Assembly (NCBI GenBank): GCA_024336345.1
Contig: JANFOG010000003.1
Span: 564,501 to 628,500 of the forward strand
DNA length: 64,000 nt
Reading direction: 5' to 3'
Origin: Mariannaea sp. PMI_226
Taxonomy: Eukaryota; Ascomycota; Sordariomycetes; Hypocreales; Nectriaceae
In this document: positions 1 to 10,340 of the stretch, piece after piece
Layout of the letters: each line of letters opens with the position of its first letter
How positions within the stretch are numbered: position 1 is the stretch's first letter
Made by a program: the position numbers and the translations under genes
The notes under the pieces: model-generated
Databases searched by the model: none
Told to the model about the DNA's origin: nothing
What the model saw: only the letters and a program-made list of their open reading frames with translations

Positions 1-1242
1 ACGCGGGGACAGGGACAGAGGAGGTGAGGTAGCTCAGAAGGGTTACTCTGTAGAGATGGTGGTGGTGTTCACTAAATAAAAATGGATGGACGGAATAATA
101 AATCCTCTGGCCGAAGCAGTGGATGTCTCTTTCTTGATCTCGTCACAAACTCAGCTGGCCGACCTGCGCTCTCAGTAACGTGGATGATTCAAACTCCCCC
201 TTTGCCTCTGGTCTCTGACAGTGTGCATATTCGCTCACAGAGCTGAGGGCTTGTTATTGGGTCTGCATGGTATTGTTTTCTTTGTTTTAGTTCAGTTGAG
301 ATGTTATTGCTTTGTCAATGTGAAGAAATGACTTTGAATTGGGCCAATGCAAGCTGCTGCCCTGTACTTGCCCCTCATCGTGACCCTGCATGACGTTCAA
401 GCTCCAAGGGTAAATTAGCTCGGCATAATGCGAGTTAAGCCATAACCAAATAACCAAATTACCGAACGTTTGCACTTGCGTGTCGATATCACGTCTCGTA
501 GTTGCTACGGTAGCAATACCCCGTTCCCCTCCAACTCGAAAATGGACACAGTATACCTCTCCCAAAAGCCGTCATGACCAATAACTCATGACACGCTTGC
601 TGTGGAACTCATGATAGCTTATGTATGCACCCAAACCTTAATGCGTACTTTTGCTTCAGCGACTATGCCTCAGGGAGCTGTAGCCACTCCTAACGCCGAC
701 CGCACCACTGGTACCAGGCAGGCTACCTGATCAAGGAGAGGGGCTAATTAACCGTTGGGACGGTTCTTTTTGCTTCGAATCGTGTCCGCCGTTGCTAGCA
801 AGCCTCCTTAGTGTGGGGTACAATTTCTCGACAGAATTATGAAAAGAGAAACTACTGGACAGTTGAAGGGTCATTGCTAAGATTTGTCTTTCAACTGTGT
901 TCAAACTGAAGGCAGGTAGCTCTAAAGGAATAGTAATTGAAAAACTGGCCTTCGAGGAAAACTACAAACCGAAGCAATGGGAAGGGACAGTATTGGAGTT
1001 CTCTGCCTAGTTGCTTGCAACTAAACAAGCTACTGTAGCTCCGAACATTTGGTATGATTCTATCATCAAATCATGTGGGGGATTGGCCGCTCATTACACG
1101 TCGAGAATCGTATTTTTATTCATCTTCATCATAAGTGACATTTGCCATTGAGTTGCTAGATTTGGTGGACACCGAGATTCACAACGGATATGTTCCAAAC
1201 ATCGCGCCTTTTAGCCAACTAGTCTCACTCTGCATCACAAAT
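1..1242. other. Non-coding flank downstream of SOD1
   Basis: This stretch follows the SOD1 stop codon and should contain the SOD1 3' untranslated region. I see no convincing coding region on either strand. The open frames are short, have no recognisable domain and no splice-site pattern. A neighbouring gene to the left may begin outside the window. Confidence 0.5.
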
Positions 1243-2359
1243 CTAGTTGGAGATACCAATGACACCTGGAAACAACATGTTAGAATACTGGGACAGTGAA
1301 AAAACGAGCTCGTTAGGTGCATACCGCAAGCGGGTCGGGGACCAGCGTTGCCAGTCTTGAGGGACTCCTCGTTACCGCCCTTGCCAAGGTCGTCAGTGCC
1401 GGCGTGAACGACAACGGTTCGCTATTCCAGTGGTTAGTCTAGTGTGTTCCTTTTGCATCCGAGAATCAGATCCTTACGCCAACAATGGAGTGGGGGCCAA
1501 TGAGCTTGATGAGCTTGTCCTGGACAGAGCCCTTGGAGTTGCCATTGGCATCGGTGTCGATGTTGCCAAGATCACCGACGTGACGGGCCTCATCGGTAGG
1601 AGCACCGTGGGTCTTGCCGTGGGGGTTAACTGTTTGAGAATTGCAAGTTAGCAAAGGCTCATAACTGTGGACGAGCGTGCCCCTCGATCCGTGCGCCTCA
1701 AGGATGCTGGGCATGCCGCATTGCAGGGTAGAGGAAAATGCGTTTGTATTACTCACAGTGAGGGCCGGCAGAAGTGCAGCCGTTGGTGTTGTCACCGAAG
1801 GTGTGGATGTGGAAACCACGCTTGGCGTTGGCATCCTGGCCGGAGATATCGTAGGTGATGGTGGTGGGAGCGTTCTCGGACTCCTGCTCGAAGGTGACAA
1901 CACCCTTGACGCTAGCGTCACCACGGAGGACAGCAACTGTTGGGAAACAGACGAGTTAGCAAATGTGATATCACGAGCCACCAATAAAGGCATTCATAGC
2001 GAAGCTCTGGCGAGCTGACATGGGGCTGGCGCAGCGGACTCGAGGCAGGCTGAAGTCCCGTCTAGAAGGCCAACTGCCGAGCACATGTGTGGCGTCTCAA
2101 AAGATGACCATCAAGGGACTCATGATGAGACGTCATGCTTGTGCTCGATGCGTAGGGCTGGAGGCCATCAAGGTCTGGCACGGCGCGATCCGCCCATTCC
2201 GTTGGACGAGACAAGAAACCCGCTCAAATCAGCGCAATCCCCCCCTCCTTTTTGTTTGGTTGGCAGAGCTGCAGCACGCAGCAAAGTGTGTGCTATATAG
2301 AGAGGGAATGCCTCCTCCCAAGGATCGGAGAGTTGTGGAAACCTACCAGCCTTGACCAT
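1243..2359 (-). CDS. sod1: Cu/Zn superoxide dismutase (cytosolic SOD1)
   Basis: Converts superoxide to hydrogen peroxide and oxygen in cytosol and mitochondrial intermembrane space. Five exons on the minus strand: 2347-2359, 1757-1936, 1478-1629, 1325-1421 and 1243-1265. All introns have GT-AG ends. Splicing gives 154 residues, the usual SOD1 length. Visible in the protein: copper ligands His47, His49, His64 and His121; zinc ligands His64, His72, His81 and Asp84; the Cys58-Cys147 disulfide pair; and the active-site Arg144. The electrostatic-loop segment [20 protein letters not shown] is intact. The first exon encodes only four residues plus one base (MVKA) and is followed by a 410-nt intron, long for this genome. 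The last exon encodes only VIGISN. There is no signal peptide, so this is the cytosolic form. Confidence 0.97.
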
Positions 2360-4980
2360 TTTGGCGAGTTTTTACTTTTGGATTTGGTTTGGGAAGGGGA
2401 TGAGGATTGGTTTTCTTCGGGGAGTGACGAAGCTGTAGAGATGGAGAGATGCAAGTGGAGAGGGGGCGGGCGAAAGATTTTTGAAGGACCAGGAGAAGAC
2501 CGAGACCGAGACCCAAAAGGCGCGAGAGGTCCGAGGAAGCAGAAGTGGAGGTGCCTCTGGGGGGCCCATCCCCCATCTCAGAGGGGGGAGGGAGCTTTCG
2601 AGAGGGAGCTTTCAGTGACGTCTCCGACTTTGTTGGCGCTGTCCAACGTGCTGAGCTTGTGCGGGAGGGAGGTAACCGTGGGATAATCTACCCCTCTTTG
2701 CTCTGCTGTACCTCCCTAACTAACTAACTGATATGCCGAATCACCTTACTTCCCTAACAAGTAATTACGTGGTTATACACGCTGGCATTCGTCACTGTCA
2801 TGGCAGCTTCAATTGATTACCCCTCCTTCTTCACGTGCTCCCTGTCAGTGTACTATTGCGTAGGTACGTTGCCAGCTTAGGACACACCTACGCCGCAATC
2901 GGTTTCTTTTTTTTTTTTATATAAGAAATCACCAATCTCAACCCAGCTACTACACAGTACACCGAGAACAGCTGTCAATTTACTGGGAGCTCTTTCTCGA
3001 GCTGTTCTGTTACGGAGGTACTAAAACCAAAAAGCAAAGCTGAGAGCTCTCCCACCTCCCGCCCCCCCACAATTAAGCGGTTTGGTGGGGTCAACAGTAC
3101 ACCTTGGACCAGCTTTCGCCCTCTGCCGTCATTCTGATCACGAAAAAAAAGGGTGCTGACAAATAAATTGCATCATTGTTCACCGAGCCGATCTTCGGAG
3201 TTAATTGACAGCCGGGATGCCTTGCTTTTGGAGCTGTTTCCATGGTAATCATTTGGGAAAGGATTTGCCCCCATCCAGTCGAAACACGAGGCATGTTAGC
3301 GCACCGCGTAGAACATCTTGGCTCTGTTAATGTACTGAATGGGAAGCAATTGATTCACCTTCACCATGTAGATCCAACCTGCGTCAAAGCTCCCTCCTCC
3401 AATGCGGGGGCGGGGTCAACTACCGACATCTTTTTTGCACCTCGTCAACATATGATAGTTGCACCATTGACTCCATTTCGGAGTTTTTTTTTCTTTGCCA
3501 ATTCACAGAACATCTAATAAGATGGTTATACTTCTGTGTCAGGGCATCTTTCTTTGAAGGACACGTCATTTTGTGGCAGAGCTGAGCTTGAGTAATGGCT
3601 ATGGAGCTTTGGTGTATGTCTCACTAGCTCGAAGGTCTCACTCTCAGGTCATGCATGTTGAGACACAGTAATGTAGAAGAAAAAAAATGATAAATTATCT
3701 GAATTAAAGTACTGGTGTTCTTATTCTATTATTGGGTATTATTTCACATTTATTGTTTCCAGCCCCCCTTCCAACATAAACTGATAAAAGTCTTAGGTGG
3801 TGTGATACAAGAATGGCAAGCCGATAAAGTCAGAAACACTAGATAGCTAACAGGATGGGCGACAACGCAAAGAGCAAGACGGGCGAGACAAGACGGATAA
3901 TACGATGACCTATCCCCGTAAGATGAAGCTGATGCCCTCATATATGCCTGCCCCTCTCTGCAGCATCTCTTCTGGCTTTTCTATGTCCATCTACCTGGGC
4001 GGAGTGCCTTCGACTGTCATATCTAACATTCCCACCTTTAAAAAAACCAAAAGTCCTATTCTTGGTCCACACAGCCTTTCTATCGCTTGCAATCGCATCT
4101 ACCACACTATTGGCAGTCTGCTTAAGGATGTGGATTTTGTTCTCCTCGATAAATTATGGAGCCATAGCCTGATATCAAGATCAAGATCACTGCCATGAGA
4201 GAACATATTTGCAAAAGAGGCTATTACCTGCCCCGCATACAACAAAACAGCGATAAATTTATGCTAAATGTTTGAACTAATGAATTCAGGGGAAGGACGG
4301 AAACGTGAAAGTCGTGGGAGAGAGAGATCAACCTGGGTTGCAGGTATGATAGAAATAGACAAAGACTGCTATACGATTCCAATGCTACGAACGCTGTCTG
4401 AAGAGATTGTTCTGGATTTAATCACCGGCACCAAAAACTATCTATTCGTATGGATTAAAAGCCTTAAGCGTGCCTCAAAACACTCAACAATCATCTACAT
4501 GACCTTTTCCATACTTACTGTTCCATCTCCAAAGTTAAGCACACTCCTCACCCAAGTCTCTGAGCTTCTTCCATCTCATACCAACCTTTCATTCGAACAG
4601 GAGATGTCTGCCGTTGAAATCTCCTGGCCATTGGCGCGATTCAGACTCTGAAACTTTCCGGCACGCAACGACCATCCCGCATTCGTACTGACACTTGAGA
4701 ACCGTAACGTGATGAGGTGAGGATTATGCCTTGGTTAAGGTCCCTTTGGGGCAAACTATACGTTCTCTTCGCCCGTCTCCCCCGTGCCAAATGTGATTTT
4801 TTTGCTTTTTTGCTTTTTCTTTTTTGAAACCTTCACCCAGTAAATATTACTATTACTCTTTCTTTGCCTGAAAGGAAAGATTGAAACTGCCTGCAAAGTG
4901 CCCGTCGACTTGCCCGTCGCCCACTTTTTGCAGTTTAACAAGAAATTCCAATTGCTTCCGAATTCGTATCATTCGAAGAG
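2360..4980. promoter_or_regulatory. Divergent intergenic region between SOD1 and the Zn2Cys6 regulator
   Basis: This 2.6-kb stretch must hold the promoters and 5' leaders of the two divergent genes. Long pyrimidine and T runs occur at 2910-2920 and 4795-4830, the latter shortly before the regulator ATG. Two open frames (3905-4198 and 4268-4651) have no recognisable domain. I cannot assign specific binding sites. Confidence 0.4.
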
Positions 4981-7290
4981 ATGGAGGCAGGCCAGACGCG
5001 CAACGGATATCCTCCAGGTCCCAGTCCGGAGCCCACCTCCGTGTTGACAAAGCGTCGCGGCACTGTTGCGTGCCGCCGCTGCCGCCGGCTACGATCCAAG
5101 TGCATCCACAAGGGCAGTATCCCACCCTGCGATGCATGCCAGCTTGCCGGCCCTCAGGCTGCTGCCGAATGCAACTTTCCTCGACGCGGGGAGAAGGATG
5201 TCGATCGTCTTTTCCGTCGGCGACCGGCCCCCACCATCACGGGGATAGGCCCGGGATTGGGGCCGGGGCTGGGACAGGCGCCCGGGCAGCAAGGTGGTGT
5301 CGTTCTACAATATCCAGCCAGAGGAGGGAATATATCGCCCCCAAGACAGGTACCACTGCTGTCAACATCACAATCACAAAAGTCAGAGAGGAACAGTGAC
5401 TATAGCCCTTGGGCGAGCCCTCCAGGTAGTGACGGTCCATCACCATCAGAAATCAGGGATGTACCAGCCACCATTGGAAAGCCGCCTTCTTTTCCGGCAC
5501 CAAATCATCAAGATGACGTCTTACCATGCCCAGAGGATGTGATCGAGGGATGCCGTGTTTTTGTCACGTCATACTTCCAGCTGGGCTTCCTCCCGAAAGC
5601 AGTCTTCCTTGAAACTCTGCGTGTCAATCCTGGCTCTGTGAGCAAGTTCTTGCTTGCCTGCATCCTATCCATCTCAGCCCGTTTCACGCCGGCCTTGATT
5701 TCGAGATATGGCAATGCAAGGAAAGCTACTGACCACTTCCTCGAAGTGGCACGGTCAATGGTTCCATCAGAGATGTACCAACCCTCGCTCGAACGCATCC
5801 AAGCATTCTTTCTCTTGGCTATCTCACAATGGGGCAACGATGACAAAGACCGTTCTAACATTGACATGGGAGTCGCCGTTCGCATGGCGGCGTTACTTAA
5901 ATTGCATTGCGAAGAATCTTACGCTCTGGATGCAGGGTGTCCTACGGACCAGATAGTCCGATCAGAAAGTGCGAGAAGGGTATTTTGGATGATCCAAAGC
6001 CAAGAAAACCTACACTCAGGATACAAGACACCAGCTCCTTTCCCCTTGGAAGATATCACAACACTACTACCCTGTGATGAGGGAGACTTTGCCTTTGGGG
6101 CAATCCCAGCCGAGAGGGCAGCTGAGGCGGGCACTCCTCCGGCTTTAGCTAATCCGGATCTTGTCTTCTCCCCCCAACGATGTCTCTTTGCCACGCTTAT
6201 TCAAGCTCACGGCCTCTGGGGTAGGGTGGCGAGGAGGGCCTGCCGGAATGACAAGGCCATCAACAAGGCACCGCCGTGGGATCCTAACAGTGAATACCAA
6301 CGAACCGTAAACGAGCTACGGCATTGGGAGAAAACACTCCCTCCCAAACATGCATTCTCAGTCTGGAACCTCAGAGGGTGGAAGTCAGAGTCTCTGCATC
6401 TTGCATACTTGTCCATCACCATGGTGCTTAGGTTGAGCAATATCGTGGCTCGTCGCGTCTACCTCCAGGAGATGTTGGGGGAGCTCACAAACGAGCCTCT
6501 TGACGAACCACTTGAGCCCACGACTCCTACAACAATGGCAAATGCAGACGACAAAATTCCGCCACCAACTTCAAATCCTACTCCTACCCCGACACCTCGC
6601 GAGAACTTTGGCTCCGCCGCACCGGACGGATTTTGGGCGCAGGCATCTAACGATCTGTTCCAAAACGTGTGGGAGCTTTACGAACAAATTGACGCCTACT
6701 TTAGTATGAAGTCCTCAGGGGAAGGGTTCCCGCAGATTCTTGTCTTCTGTGTATACATGTGCGGATCACTGTCTTCGTTCCTTTGGCGGTACCCGGCCCT
6801 AAGTCCTCAACTTGGCGAGAGAGGCGAAATGATGGCGCAGAGGTCCTTGGAAGTTTTGAGCGACTTGCATGCAGCCTGGCCTACAAGCTCTACTTGGCAA
6901 AAAGGATTGCAGCAAATTGCCACGCCTCAGCCGGGTGTTCACCTAGAGAATTCATATCCACCAGCTGCTCGTCCACCGCAGCCCAAGGGCAGTGATGTTG
7001 CCTTGTTTGAAACAACAGCAATGCCACAAATACTTGATCACGGCAATATAGTCACTGCCCATGAGTCGATCCCCCGCATTATGGAACGGCGGCCAACGGT
7101 TCCCCAAGGCATGTTGGAAGAGCTCATCAACGTGATTCCTAATGGGAGTGGAAATCTGGTCAGACTTGGAAGCATGCAAATGGACTCGTCTCCCAGCGAG
7201 TTGCTAGATGCGGAACTCGCCGCTTTTTTGCAGGGAGATGTTCATTACGACTTATGGGATGGATGGGGTCAGCCTGGGATCACCGGTTGA
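4981..7290 (+). CDS. Zn2Cys6 fungal-specific transcription factor
   Basis: A nuclear DNA-binding regulator of 769 residues in one uninterrupted exon with an ATG start. The N-terminal binuclear zinc cluster has cysteines at 31, 34, 41, 50, 53 and 64, spaced C-x2-C-x6-C-x8-C-x2-C-x10-C, in a basic stretch (ACRRCRRLRSKC). It is followed by RGEKDVDRLFRRR, a linker seen in many ascomycete C6 factors. Residues of about 190-430 resemble the fungal-specific factor middle homology region, with YFQLGFLPKAVFLE, a run of helices and SESARRVFWMIQSQENL. A Pro/Thr-rich linker lies near 520-550, encoded around 6530-6600. The target pathway cannot be read from the sequence. The downstream convergent hydrolase is a possible but unproven target. 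An acetate- or carbon-regulator identity would need a phylogeny. Confidence 0.9.
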   Translation: MEAGQTRNGYPPGPSPEPTSVLTKRRGTVACRRCRRLRSKCIHKGSIPPCDACQLAGPQAAAECNFPRRGEKDVDRLFRRRPAPTITGIGPGLGPGLGQAPGQQGGVVLQYPARGGNISPPRQVPLLSTSQSQKSERNSDYSPWASPPGSDGPSPSEIRDVPATIGKPPSFPAPNHQDDVLPCPEDVIEGCRVFVTSYFQLGFLPKAVFLETLRVNPGSVSKFLLACILSISARFTPALISRYGNARKATDHFLEVARSMVPSEMYQPSLERIQAFFLLAISQWGNDDKDRSNIDMGVAVRMAALLKLHCEESYALDAGCPTDQIVRSESARRVFWMIQSQENLHSGYKTPAPFPLEDITTLLPCDEGDFAFGAIPAERAAEAGTPPALANPDLVFSPQRCLFATLIQAHGLWGRVARRACRNDKAINKAPPWDPNSEYQRTVNELRHWEKTLPPKHAFSVWNLRGWKSESLHLAYLSITMVLRLSNIVARRVYLQEMLGELTNEPLDEPLEPTTPTTMANADDKIPPPTSNPTPTPTPRENFGSAAPDGFWAQASNDLFQNVWELYEQIDAYFSMKSSGEGFPQILVFCVYMCGSLSSFLWRYPALSPQLGERGEMMAQRSLEVLSDLHAAWPTSSTWQKGLQQIATPQPGVHLENSYPPAARPPQPKGSDVALFETTAMPQILDHGNIVTAHESIPRIMERRPTVPQGMLEELINVIPNGSGNLVRLGSMQMDSSPSELLDAELAAFLQGDVHYDLWDGWGQPGITG

Positions 7291-7357
7291 CAAGTCTCTA
7301 GGAGAGCGGTGAAAACAGAAGAAGAAAAAAAACGACAAGAAATTGAGGGTTGGCTAT

Positions 7358-8474
7358 TCATGTGCCAAAAACACCTTGAAGATGCTTTATTCCATCTTCA
7401 ATCATGTCCCGTCCCCTGTCTATCAATCCATGTAGAGACATTATTGAGTGTGTACCGCCTTTTACCACTACCGTTTCAACATCAACACCAAGCCCTCTCA
7501 GTTGTTCGCCAAATGCCAATGCCTCTGGGGCGAGCAAGTCAAATTCTGCAACGGCTATCCAAGTTTTTGGAAGCTTTGACAGAAGAGATTCTGGAGCGAG
7601 ATTCGGACTGGCATCCCACTTGTGGCAATCCTCTTCACGAGGGAGGTAAAGTCGCCGGTAATATGTCAATCGGTCCGCGGTGAGCCAAGGTGCTGTTTCG
7701 GCACTGGTCCTCCAGACGTCATCGGCTGTGGCGGTGTTGTCGATGACGGGAATGAATAGAAAAAGTGATATTAGGGGATGGGAGATGATGGCTGAACGTG
7801 ATGGTTTGGCAGATGGAAGAATGGCCTCTGGATTTGATGCTATAATGGCTGCCACGATGGCGATGTTGCCTCCAGAAGACGTACCCCCGATTGAGATGCG
7901 ACGGGTATCAATCTTTCCAAGCTCAGATAGAGCCGAGTAAACCCATCGGACAGCATCAATGGCATCCTCAACCGCAATTGGGTAGGGATTCTCGGGAGCA
8001 AGCCTGTAGCCAACGGAAACAATAATAGACCGTGTTCCTAGGAGGCAATCAGTTGTAGTCCCCCAAGTAGTTATTAGGATAGGCACACTCAAGCATACCT
8101 TCACAAAACTGAGTACAATAATCTGTACCACTATTCAAGTTGCCATTTACCCAACCTCCTCCATGACACCAGACTAGTACCGGCCATCCGCGGTCGTCGC
8201 ACTCTCCAGTCGGGGTATAGACCCGCACCTTGAAGCCACTGACATCGTAGTCTTCAATAGATCCGACAGGAATAGGCTTTGTTCCGCCCGGAGGAAGAGA
8301 AACAGCACCTTTGGCGGTGCGAGATGACGCGTTCCAGGGTGTGAGTTCGTTGGGGACCATGTACTGCAGGTAGTTGTCGTGATGCTCAACGTATTGAGGA
8401 TCAAGCTTGTCCCGAATAGCGGGGTGGAGGGGTTGCCAAATCTTGCGGCCATGATTAGTCGTTGACGCTGCCAT
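7358..8474 (-). CDS. Alpha/beta hydrolase fold-3 (HSL-family esterase/lipase-like)
   Basis: A probable carboxylic ester hydrolase of 351 residues in two exons: 8099-8474 and 7358-8037, separated by a 61-nt GT-AG intron. The hormone-sensitive-lipase motifs are clear: the oxyanion-hole HGGGW at 104-108, nucleophile motif GTSSG at 177-181 with Ser179, and the family signature YRLAPENPYP just before it. Asp292 (in AEFDLLAPEA) and His322 (in GGTHSIM) complete the expected triad. There is no signal peptide or membrane segment, so it is likely cytosolic. Its stop codon lies 67 bp from that of the convergent Zn2Cys6 factor, so the two 3' untranslated regions probably overlap. The substrate is unknown. 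HSL-like fungal proteins act on short-chain esters, lactones or secondary-metabolite acyl groups. Confidence 0.88.
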
Positions 8475-9062
8475 GTTGGCAACGGCGTCAGACAGTAAAG
8501 AATAACGAAGGCGCGTGGTTTGCTTTGGATGATGAGCGGATGGAGACCCTGGCTGCTAAACTGTTGCTTGTGAATCTATACTTGAGGGTCAAGATTGGGT
8601 TGGACGAAGGAGGTTGTGGCTCGCCAGTCCCACTCAACAACGCCAGGTAGGTCACACCTGCAGTATCAAGTAAATCTTCCGACACTTTATTTTTTTTTCA
8701 ACAAAACGAATAAGTTATGCACCAAGCAGATTCTAATTGCAAATTCAGGTATCAAGGTATCTCATCCTCACCAGCTAGACCATAGGGACTCAAGTAATAA
8801 ATACATAGAAAGTTTCGTGACAGCTTCTCAGAAGTAAAGCCCGAAAATGAACAAGTACATGATAAAAAGAAAAAAGCTCGTGAAAACGAATATGCCGACC
8901 GAAACCAGAGCCTAGATACTGCCCCAAAACGCCACTTGTCTCTACTCAACACCATTCCCAAATTATCCAATGGGCTGTTCCAAATGTACAACATAGTTTT
9001 TGTGAAGGAGGAGCAAGAGGGGGAGAAACAGAAAATGACTATCGCAGCCAGATGACCGCCAA
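8475..9062. other. Intergenic region between hydrolase and PPN2-like gene
   Basis: Both flanking genes are on the minus strand, so this holds the hydrolase promoter and the 3' region of the phosphatase gene. I see a T-rich run near 8688-8700 and no coding signal. Confidence 0.4.
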
Positions 9063-10340
9063 TCACCACCAGCTCTTGCTTTTGGGGTCTTTACATATCG
9101 CTTGGATGGTCGTGCGATCGAAGGAGGTCTCCGAATCGCCTATCGAGATGATCAAAGCGGTAAGGGCATGGCCCTTGACACAGCCGGAATCGATACCATA
9201 GCTATACTCTTGTTCCTGGTAGCCGAGCTTGGCATCATGACCGTAAATAACAGTTTGGCGAAGGCTGGGATCCATCTTCCGCTGGAAGTAATTCCAGATG
9301 TCTGTCCAGGGCTCGCCCTCACGGTTGTCGACAGGCAACCATACCTCGCGATCGAAGTGAGCCATAATCTCAGCCAATGGGTCGTCTTGGGAATATTCGT
9401 CATTTGCCTCGTTGTCGTTGCTAGAATCGTCCGAATCGGCTGTAGGCACCGGGGTACTCTCTTCAGTCCTCTTGTCCCAGCGCTTTTCATATGACCTGCC
9501 CTTGTGTTCAAGTCTTTCCATCATGTCTTGCTCCTTTTTCTTCTGCGCCTCAATCTGCTTCTGCTTTATCTCCTCCTCTTTTGTGCGGTAATCTCCTCGT
9601 GGGAATCTCAGAGAGCGCATGTTCATCATGGCCCACGGGTCCTGGTTGGAAATAGTAAGACCGGGAACCAGGCCTGCATGCACAATGAAGAGGCTGAGAG
9701 GTTCGATGGTGATGACAACAGGGAGGTTCATGAGCCATTCAATTTGCGACCCTGACAAGGTGCGCGCCGTGGCAAGATCTTTATCCTTGCCGCGGCGAAG
9801 GGCTTCGTGATCAGAATCGAGATAAGCTCCGACACCCTCTTGCTCGTTGAGTCCGCTCCATGCTACGAGGACTCGATCCTCGTGGTTACCTCGTACGGCC
9901 GTCGCATTGAGCTCCATGAGGCGTTCCACAACTTTAGCGGAGTCGGGGCCTTTGTTGATCATGTCACCCACGGAAATGACATGGTCCTTTTCAGGGTCAA
10001 ACTGTGACTTTTTGAGAAGTTCGTTCAAGGGCTCGAGCATGCCATGAATGTCACCAATGACGATTAACCTCCGTCCATTCTCTTTGGTGGGAATATATTC
10101 TTTGGGCAAGGCCCGCGTTAGGGTAATGCTGTCGTACCCGGGTCGGTGGTATGCTCCATACGACATTGGCAAGTCAGCTTTATCGTAATTTATTTTCGAC
10201 AAAATCTCGTGCTTGACGTCCACGGATTCGAAGGTCAATCCGACGAGGCGGGAAATACAAATGAAGACACTGAAGAGGAAGAAGAATGTCGATGCGACGA
10301 CGAGGAAGCGCCGCTGGGCAGCCGATATGAGAAGCGCCAT
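9063..10340 (-). CDS. Membrane-anchored calcineurin-like metallophosphoesterase (PPN2-like)
   Basis: A single-exon protein of 425 residues. The upstream open frame has no ATG before 10340, so I start at MALLISAAQRRF. An N-terminal membrane segment (about 12-34, FLVVASTFFFLFSVFICIS) is followed by a bacterial-type PPP/metallophosphoesterase domain. It has GDIHG at 96-100, GDMINKG from 125, GNHED at 151-155, FIVHAGLVPG, and a late IYGHD motif; these supply the di-metal ligands. The layout matches yeast Ppn2 (YNL217W), a vacuolar zinc-dependent endopolyphosphatase sorted through the membrane. Polyphosphate cleavage is therefore inferred from family, and the vacuole is the likely site. A charged, low-complexity insert (about residues 270-315, rich in E, K, D and S) sits between the HAG and GHD motifs. 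Confidence 0.85.
   Translation of the reverse strand: MALLISAAQRRFLVVASTFFFLFSVFICISRLVGLTFESVDVKHEILSKINYDKADLPMSYGAYHRPGYDSITLTRALPKEYIPTKENGRRLIVIGDIHGMLEPLNELLKKSQFDPEKDHVISVGDMINKGPDSAKVVERLMELNATAVRGNHEDRVLVAWSGLNEQEGVGAYLDSDHEALRRGKDKDLATARTLSGSQIEWLMNLPVVITIEPLSLFIVHAGLVPGLTISNQDPWAMMNMRSLRFPRGDYRTKEEEIKQKQIEAQKKKEQDMMERLEHKGRSYEKRWDKRTEESTPVPTADSDDSSNDNEANDEYSQDDPLAEIMAHFDREVWLPVDNREGEPWTDIWNYFQRKMDPSLRQTVIYGHDAKLGYQEQEYSYGIDSGCVKGHALTALIISIGDSETSFDRTTIQAICKDPKSKSWW

Noticed and set aside
3905..4651. Two open frames of 97 and 127 codons upstream of the Zn2Cys6 factor
   Set aside because: No recognisable domain. They are probably in the promoter or 5' leader.
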